A stretch of 64,000 bases of DNA from Hygrophila difformis. Its lineage: Eukaryota; Streptophyta; Magnoliopsida; Lamiales; Acanthaceae. Both the position numbers and the translations under genes were made by a program. Below the pieces are notes generated by a model. The model saw nothing but the letters and a program-made list of their open reading frames with translations, had not been told where the DNA came from and did no database searches. This document shows, piece after piece, positions 58,070 to 64,000 of this stretch. Location: assembly GCA_030278955.1 (NCBI GenBank), contig JAOANR010000014.1:18540068-18604067 (forward strand), written 5' to 3'. How positions within the stretch are numbered: position 1 is the first letter of the stretch; each line of letters starts with the position of its first letter.

Positions 58070-59080
58070 TATTCTTTTCAGCGATACATCACTATGCTTC
58101 ATTTCATCGAGAGTGTAACATTATTTTCAGCGATACAACGTAATTCTTTTCAGCGAGGGAATGTTATTCATTTCAGCGAGAATGCCACATTATTTTCAGC
58201 GATGACTTCAAATTCCTTTCTCCGAGATTTGCATCTAATACACTTTGCAGAGATATTATATCTTTTCAGCGATGCAGAATGCAGGATGCATCATATGTTT
58301 TTATTTTTAACGAAATTATTAATTCGTAATTACAACATATTACTGTCACAAATTATATTAATTTGTATCATTATTTTCAGCGATACAACATTATTCTTTT
58401 CAGCGATGGCTGTCCCTTCATTTCAGCGAGAGTGCGTCATTATTTTCAGCGATGACTTTTGAAAAATAATTGTACACTCTCGATGAAGTGCAATTGTTTT
58501 CGTCGAGATACTACACTTTGCAGAGATATTATATCTTTTCAGCGATGTTTACTACTCTTTTCAGCGATGAATGCTATACTCTTTCAGCGATTTCACTTTG
58601 TACTTTTCAGCGATACATCATATGTTTTTATTTTTAACGAAATTATTAATTCCTAATTACAACATATTACTGACACAAATTATATTAATTTGTATCATTA
58701 TTTTCAGCGATACATTGTTATTCTTTTCAGCGATATAACTTACTTCATTTCAGCGAGAGTGTGCCATTATTTTCAGCGATGACTTGAAAAATAATGGTAC
58801 ACTATTGATGAAGTGCAACTGTTTTCTTTAAGATACTATTTTTAACGAAATTATTGATTCCTAATTAAAACATATTAATTTGTATCATTATTTTCAGCGA
58901 TATAACATTATACTTTTCAGCGATGGTATGTGCTTCATTTCATCGAGATTGTTCTATTATTTTCAGCGATGATTGAGATTCCTTTAACTGAATACACTTT
59001 GCAGAGATGTTATAACTTTTCAGCGATGAACAACTATTCTTTTCAGCGAGTTCACTATGTACTTTTCAGCGATAGAGCAT
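58070..59080 (+). repeat. Left-arm array of TTTTCAGCGAT
   Basis: By eye about 24 copies of TTTCAGCGA(T/G), spaced 20-60 bp, all in plus orientation. A higher-order repeat of about 330 bp is visible: the block from 58289 recurs from 58618 and, shortened, near 58838. Each contains TTTTTAACGAAATTATT and ATTAATTTGTATCATT. Confidence 0.85.
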
Positions 59081-59354
59081 AAAAACCGCAAATCACTGAA
59101 ACAATTCGTAGACACTAAAACCAGTTAAATCCATTCAAAGTCATAAAACATTCAACACCATAAAATCAAACCATAAATCAAAATCACATTCCATTCAAAA
59201 TCACAGTCATAACACATCCAAAAACAATCCAAAAACAGGTTCAACACCACCATTCAAAAAAAGTCATAAAAACATCCAAAAACTTCACAAAGAACAAGTC
59301 ATTCCAAAAACATCACAAATTCAAGAGTCATTCAAAACACATTCCAAAAACATA
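59081..59354. repeat. Degenerate AACA/ATCA-rich filler
   Basis: Simple, A/C-rich sequence with recurring CATTCAAAA and CCAAAAAC. Similar filler (AATCAGTTCAAAA) lies in the intron at 59800-60150. Confidence 0.5.
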
Positions 59355-60395
59355 TTAAACAGCCGGGATATTAGCTGGATCAGAGATGGCTTCATGCATC
59401 GCCCTAAGCCTATGAATCAGATCTTCCCACATATCTGTAAAAGCCTTTTTGCGTTCTCTCAACTGCGCTGGAGTATTTGCAAATGAGACTTTCACGCTGC
59501 GATAGTGATTTGACATTTCACGCAGCTGTGTGGGATCAAATGAACGTCTGTTGACATCAGCACCATTAGATCTGCCTTCATTTTGGAGGACACCAATATG
59601 AATATCCAAAGCTTCAAAGTGGGGATACATGATGTTATAAGATCTTTCAGCAGCCTCAATATTAGGATACTCAGTTATAATTTTCAACAGAAAATCCTGT
59701 GTTTCAACATATAAGAAAGATAGCTTAATAATATATAAGATGTAAATATAAGATACAAAGCAATTCATAGCACTGAAACAATAAGTACAATTGAGAGAAC
59801 AAAGTAAATATAAGAAAGAAAACCATAATCAGTACAAAAGCAAACATAATCAGTTCAAAAACAATCACTAAAACAACCATAATCAGTACAAAAACAATTC
59901 ATATCACTAAAAAACAACCATAATCAGTTCAAAACAAAATCATTAAAACAACAATAATCAGTAAAAAAACAATTAATAACTAAAACAACCATAAAACACT
60001 TAAAAACAACTCATAACCCTAGAACAACCATAATCAGTTCAAACAGTTCAAACATAAAACACTGAAACAATTCGTAACCCTAGAACAACTATAATCAGTT
60101 CAAAAAAGCATTAAAAACCATAAATCAGTTCAAAACAATTCCAACCAAAAGGTTCCTAAGCATACTCAGTTGTAATTTCAATAAGAAATACCTGTGTTTC
60201 AATAAGAATATCCTGATGCTTCTTCGGCACATACCCAGCGTTTAACATTTTTTCTATCAAATCATTCAGTCCGCGCGCATTGTCACACGTGGGATGTGTG
60301 TCCTTCAGATAATTCCCGAACATCTCCCAGCATTGTGTGAACAAGTCGGATGTGCGACTGGAACTCTCTTCCGTGCATCTTCTTTTGGACGACAT
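59355..60395 (-). CDS. MULE-encoded protein of unknown function, 181 residues
   Basis: On the minus strand exon 1 (60395-60192) starts MSSKRRCTEESSSRTSDLFT and ends DILIETQ. The donor is GTATTT. Exon 2 (59696-59355) starts DFLLKIITEYPNIEAAERSY and ends DPANIPAV. Phase is continuous. The protein is acidic-basic mixed and predicted helical, with no signal peptide, membrane segment, or motif I recognise. Just after the donor, the intron contains a decayed copy of the exon-2 start (VFLIEITTEY), indicating local duplication. It sits between two oppositely oriented TTCAGCGA arrays and its promoter would lie in 60400-60600. It is unknown, but its clean exon structure supports a real element gene. 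Confidence 0.6.
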
Positions 60396-60587
60396 TTTTG
60401 AGAAATGAAGGTGATTCCGATTACGGTTTTGAGAAATTAGGGTTTTGAGAAACGGTTTAGAAATGAAGATTCGAGAAATGAATGTGATTCCTTTTATAAG
60501 GCTCACAATTTAAAAAATTTTCCGAGGCCCATTTAATTTTATTTAGGCCCATTTCATTTAGGCCACTCCATAAAAATGAAATATATA

Positions 60588-61240
60588 ACCATCGCTGAAA
60601 ACAACATAGACCCATCGCTGAAAACAACATAGAACCGTCGCTGAAAACAACATAGACCCGTCGCTTAAAAGACTTACCAATCATCGCTGAAAACAATATA
60701 GAACCATAGCTTAAAAATGCTATATTCACATTTACAACACATTTTGTTGCTTAAATGAATGTATAAATATGAAATTTTCAGAAAACTCAGAAAAGAGAAA
60801 ACATATCCCAAAAATGCTTGATGTCCATCGCTCAACATAACTCAGAATTCAGAAACATACATACAAAATCAAAAAACGACGATCTATCACCATCGCTTAA
60901 AATGCTAGCTCTATGTCGCTGAAAAACATACAAAAACATCGCTTAAAATGCCATTTACACATCGCTGAAAAAGTTGCTCTTGACATCGCTGATAATCACA
61001 TGTACAAACATAACTCAGAACTCACTTAAATGAATGTATAAATGTGAAATTTCAGAAAACTCATAAAAATATAAACATATCACAACACATACATAAAATC
61101 GCATAAAATGCTCATATACAAATCGCTGAAAAATGCTATATACACATCGCTGAAAAGAATACATTTTCATCGCTGAAAAGAATATTCAACCATCGCTTAA
61201 AATGCTTACAACTCATCGCTGAAAAATTGATAATCACATC
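60588..61240 (-). repeat. Central array of ATCGCTGAAAA
   Basis: Around 18 copies of TCGCT(G/T)AAAA in plus reading, opposite in orientation to the left-arm array. Spacing is 20-50 bp with CATAGACCC/CATATAC spacers. Confidence 0.8.
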
Positions 61241-61269
61241 TACAAACGTTTTCACAAAACTGTTTTCTT

Positions 61270-61782
61270 CTACTTTTGGCCAAACTGTTTATCTACAAAC
61301 CTCAAGTAATCTCTCACAAATTGTGGATTGGTGATCCTCACCAGCATCAGTTCCCATGCTCCTTTTATACGTTTGCAGATTAGACTTCTGAATTTGTAAT
61401 CATAATGCATGATCTTCTTTTTATTTCCTGTGTTACAATAATCCAGGGCCTTCTGATCCATTTCCATGAGGAGTTCGAGATAAGAAATTCTGTAACGCTC
61501 CATCATGGCGGACACCATGTCTCTTTCCAGGGCTTCTTTTAAATAAGACATATCTTGTGCCAGATCATATTTCAGATACTCCTCTGCCTCAGCCTTGTTC
61601 ATCAATCTGTACTGTCTTGCATTCTTTCTCAGCACTGGCCAGTTCTTACGCGTTATCTCATGTAACACTTTTTCCCTTAGAAGTCTGATGTGCTCAGCAT
61701 GTTCAGGATCCACATCAGTTCCTTTTTCAGCTATCCCAACCTCAGGATCCACATCAGTTCCTTTTTCAGCTATCCCAACCTG
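61270..61782 (-). CDS. MULE-encoded ORF of unknown function, C-terminal exon
   Basis: On the minus strand this reads VGIAEKGTDVDPE twice, then HAEHIRLLREKVLHEITRKN and on to FVRDYLRFVDKQFGQK-stop. The duplicate is a perfect 39-bp tandem repeat (61704-61742, 61743-61781). A TCGGTCAG acceptor at about 61783 would start the exon; reading upstream is open to about 61863 but less protein-like. It is predicted helical and rich in Arg/Lys/Glu, and no family is recognised. It lies downstream of the ULP1 stop (62031), so it is either a separate gene or an alternative 3' exon. Confidence 0.5.
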   Translation of the reverse strand, partial: QVGIAEKGTDVDPEVGIAEKGTDVDPEHAEHIRLLREKVLHEITRKNWPVLRKNARQYRLMNKAEAEEYLKYDLAQDMSYLKEALERDMVSAMMERYRISYLELLMEMDQKALDYCNTGNKKKIMHYDYKFRSLICKRIKGAWELMLVRITNPQFVRDYLRFVDKQFGQK

Positions 61783-61863
61783 ACCGAATCGCTCCAAATC
61801 AGCCAAATAGAGAATAATACTCCATAATTTACAATGCCCATGTAAGAATAAAGAGATGTACAT

Positions 61864-62030
61864 TTAAGCGATCACAAAAAGTGCAATATATATAACCGAT
61901 TAAACAATAGACATTTAACAGATGAAACAATGTACATTTCAGCAACGAAAAATTTACATATACATTTAAGCGATGTCATCCATCGCATAAAAAAAACAGT
62001 TCATTCATTCATCAAAAACACTTCATTTCA
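61864..62030 (-). other. Spacer between ULP1 stop and the next ORF
   Basis: Contains a few degenerate motif copies (ATTTAAGCGAT, TTTCAGCAACG). Confidence 0.5.
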
Positions 62031-63980
62031 TCATTGTTTCTTTTTCCGACTCTTTTTTGGCTTAGGTGGTGCTGGTTTCTTTACCTCAAATGACTGACTA
62101 TGCTGGGCAACCAACTGCATCTCTCTACTCACTTCTCCTAGCACAAAATCTTTCTTTTGATTGACATCTGACATCAATATTTCAGCGCAGACCTTGGCTC
62201 TTTTTGCCAGATTATACCTCTTGTTCTTCATTTCTGCCAACATGTCATCCATAATTAATCCTTCCCAATAATCCATATAAGACAAGACAAAAACACCGCA
62301 GCTGTGCTCATCTTTCTGCTCTGCAAGCGGCGAGAAAAGCATGCGATATGATGCAAACCATTTTTCAGATTTCATCAGTGTATTTCCCAGCATCCTCAAG
62401 TTATACCATATCCTATTCAAAACATTATAATCAGCTGTCCACCCGCCTTCAGCATTCTTGCTGTTGAAGTAAAAAATTCTTCTCTTTCTCATATCAACAG
62501 AAAAAGCAACCCAGTGGTTTTGTCGATAATATGGGAAGAAGAACTGGAACATTGAGAAAACATATAATTAGAATCTAAAAATGATCAACAATATAAACAA
62601 AATTATCAAAACAAAAATGTATCTTACACTCTCTGCATTCAACACTACATCAATCATTTCTTCAGGAAAAAACTTGAAATCTTTCACGAATGCATCAACA
62701 AGTTCTGCACCATCTTTTAATGGTAAATCTGCATCCACCTCTGCCTCTGAAAATGTCTGTTTCAAAAGATACAACATATCATGCATCAAAAAGAAGTTAA
62801 ATATATATATATCTATGTATGTATATATATATCAGACTCACAGCAAATAATGATGAAAAACAATATTTCAGCATTGGTTTCCCATTGGCTCTTTCGAATT
62901 CACGACGGTTGATCACTTTCGCGTAACAGTTTATAACAATATCCGCAATATCACTATCAACCCTCAGTGTTTCGATGTCAAGCTTCGACAAGTTCATTTC
63001 TTGATCATCATAAACAATTGTGTTCTTCGCTTCAACCTTTCCTAGAATATTTGTAATGATTGCCCAAACAGCCACATTCAACTCTTCTGGAGTACAGGTA
63101 TATGACGCCTTAAATTCTGGATATTCTTTAAATCGGGTATAAGTCATATCCATGAATGTAAACTTGTTGCATTTTTCAATAGGCTGGAGATCAATCATCA
63201 TCACTCTAGGAGGCATATACTTCTCCTTCAATTTCTCAATTGTCTTAGCTCTATGAACTGTCTTAGCTTGTTCCTGAAAATTACAGATGATATATCAATC
63301 ATCGCTGAAATATGAAAAGGGTCATCGCTGAAAAACATATAAATTATCGCTGAAAACTATTGACATACCTCTGGATTCTCATCTCTTACAACATTCTCAT
63401 TCTCGGATAAGCCCAAAGAAAAGGTTGGCACATCTTCTCCATGCATCTATACACATAATAGAGTAAATTAGAGAAAATACCTCTATTTACATCACAATTG
63501 ATATAGCTAAAAACTATTAAAACCTAAAGTCACACAAGAAAATATATCAATCACCATATCCAAATCGCTGAAATGTGAATGATTTAATCGCTGAAAAACA
63601 CAGAAACCATCGCTGAAAACTATTAAAGTACCTCTGGATTCTCAGCCACATCATGTGCTGCATCTTTATCAGCCCCATCATGTCCTACATCTTTCTTAGC
63701 CCCATCATGTGCTAACTAAAAAATCACACAAGGAAAATATATCAAAACATTTTGTTACATCACAATTGATATAGCTAAAAACTATTAAAAACTAAAGTCA
63801 CAAAAGAAAATATATCAATCATATCCAAATCGCTGAAATGTGGTCGATATCATCGCTGAAAAACACAGAGACCATCGCTGAAAACTAATACAGTACCTCT
63901 GCATTCTCAGCCACATCATGTGAAGCATCTTTCTCAGCCCCGTCATGTGCTACATCTTTCTTTGCCCCATCATGTGCTAA
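62031..63980 (-). CDS. ULP1-type (peptidase C48) SUMO-protease-like protein of the MULE, 5' end outside the window
   Basis: Exons on the minus strand: 63980-63897, 63715-63632, 63446-63369, 63273-62842, 62756-62628 and 62543-62031, each a multiple of three with GT/AG borders, so all are phase 0. The N-terminal exons encode AHDGA-KD repeats and PTFSLGL; the middle exons YMPPRVMMIDLQPIEKCNKF onward. The last exon holds the C48 core: NHWVAFSVD (catalytic His), IFYFNSK at the Asp position, and EQKDEHSCGVFVLSYMDYW (Gln and catalytic Cys), ending KPKKSRKKKQ. At the Asp position I read Asn, so activity is uncertain. The family cleaves SUMO or related modifiers, and its role in transposition is unknown. 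TTTTCAGCGAT copies lie in its introns, sense orientation. Confidence 0.85.
63530..63980 (-). repeat. Tandem duplication of an intron-exon unit in the ULP1 gene
   Basis: Units of about 265 bp repeat: each has an 84-bp exon (63632-63715 and 63897-63980, encoding 28 residues) plus an intron with three motif copies. The exons differ at only a few codons (VGHDGADKDA against VAHDGAEKDA). Confidence 0.85.
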
Positions 63981-64000
63981 CTAAAAATCACACAAGAAAA

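Larger units (their letters stand above)
57786..64000. mobile_element. ULP1-carrying MULE (KAONASHI-like), TTCAGCGA family member 3, right end outside the window
   Basis: The left end GGGTCCGGTTATGGTGC starts where identity with the uninterrupted paralogue (position 43) stops. It matches the ends of the MULEs at 1521 and 43288. The subterminal GCACATCAAGG, ATTAAAATCCAAGGG and AAAAGGGTAAAGTTGTC blocks are also shared with them. The element carries arrays of TTTTCAGCGAT, a ULP1/C48 protease gene and two genes of unknown function, all on the minus strand. MULEs carrying ULP1-like proteases are known in plants. No MURA transposase lies in the visible part; the right TIR and 9-11 bp duplication lie beyond 64000. 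Confidence 0.8.

Noticed and set aside
58070..59080. CRISPR-like array of short repeats with spacers
   Set aside because: Spacers are of irregular length and themselves repeated, no cas genes exist, and the context is a plant transposon.
1..64000. Window being circular because its start repeats 57744-57785
   Set aside because: The sequence diverges after 42 bases and the context is a paralogous plant gene, so this is a gene-family repeat.

Overview
This window is nuclear DNA of a flowering plant, almost certainly a eudicot. The evidence is AT-rich intergenic DNA, intron-rich genes with GT/AG borders, a CC-type NLR, G-type lectin receptor kinases, and abundant plant transposon classes (CACTA, hAT, MULE, Helitron, Ty3/gypsy LTRs, tRNA-derived SINEs, 'CTCCGT' MITEs). 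The NLR looks like the R1/late-blight group expanded in asterids, so an asterid (perhaps Lamiales) is my guess; the species cannot be fixed from the sequence.

Ordinary genes are few. An apparently intact 3' half of an S-domain receptor kinase lies at 1-1080. An NLR of about 900 residues lies at 45129-48107. A second receptor-kinase paralogue starts at 55658, but it carries a one-base frameshift and is cut by a large transposon at 57786. The first 42 bases of the window are identical to 57744-57785, so the two kinases are close paralogues.

Most of the rest is a stack of nested mobile elements whose borders can often be placed to the base. A Helitron-like carrier (about 10.2 to 40.79 kb) holds broken pieces of several unrelated genes in one orientation: a UBC32-type E2, a WDR48-like protein, the OCRE domain of an SUA/RBM5-type splicing factor, and a katanin p80 subunit. 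The katanin fragment is split by a CACTA element (17792-38952, TSD GAA). That element contains a solo LTR, a truncated gypsy element, and a 12.7-kb hAT (26078-38793, TSD GTCGCAAT). The hAT carries a broken ABHD17-like fragment and a transposase gene whose BED zinc finger is cut by another Helitron (31367-36042). That Helitron holds a SINE. Subtracting the inserts leaves a CACTA of only about 1.7 kb.

The most distinctive signal is a MULE family with at least three members here: 1521-3341, 43288-44610, and 57786 to beyond the window end. They share terminal and subterminal sequence, and all are packed with arrays of the octamer TTCAGCGA. In the small members the arrays are the body of the element, arranged in 1521-3341 as three palindromic units. 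In the large member they fill the left arm and also the introns of its genes: a ULP1-type (C48) cysteine protease, a 181-residue unknown protein and a third unknown ORF. On the coding strand the motif reads TTTTCAGCGAT, which resembles a plant 3' splice site. That is the observation I would follow up first.
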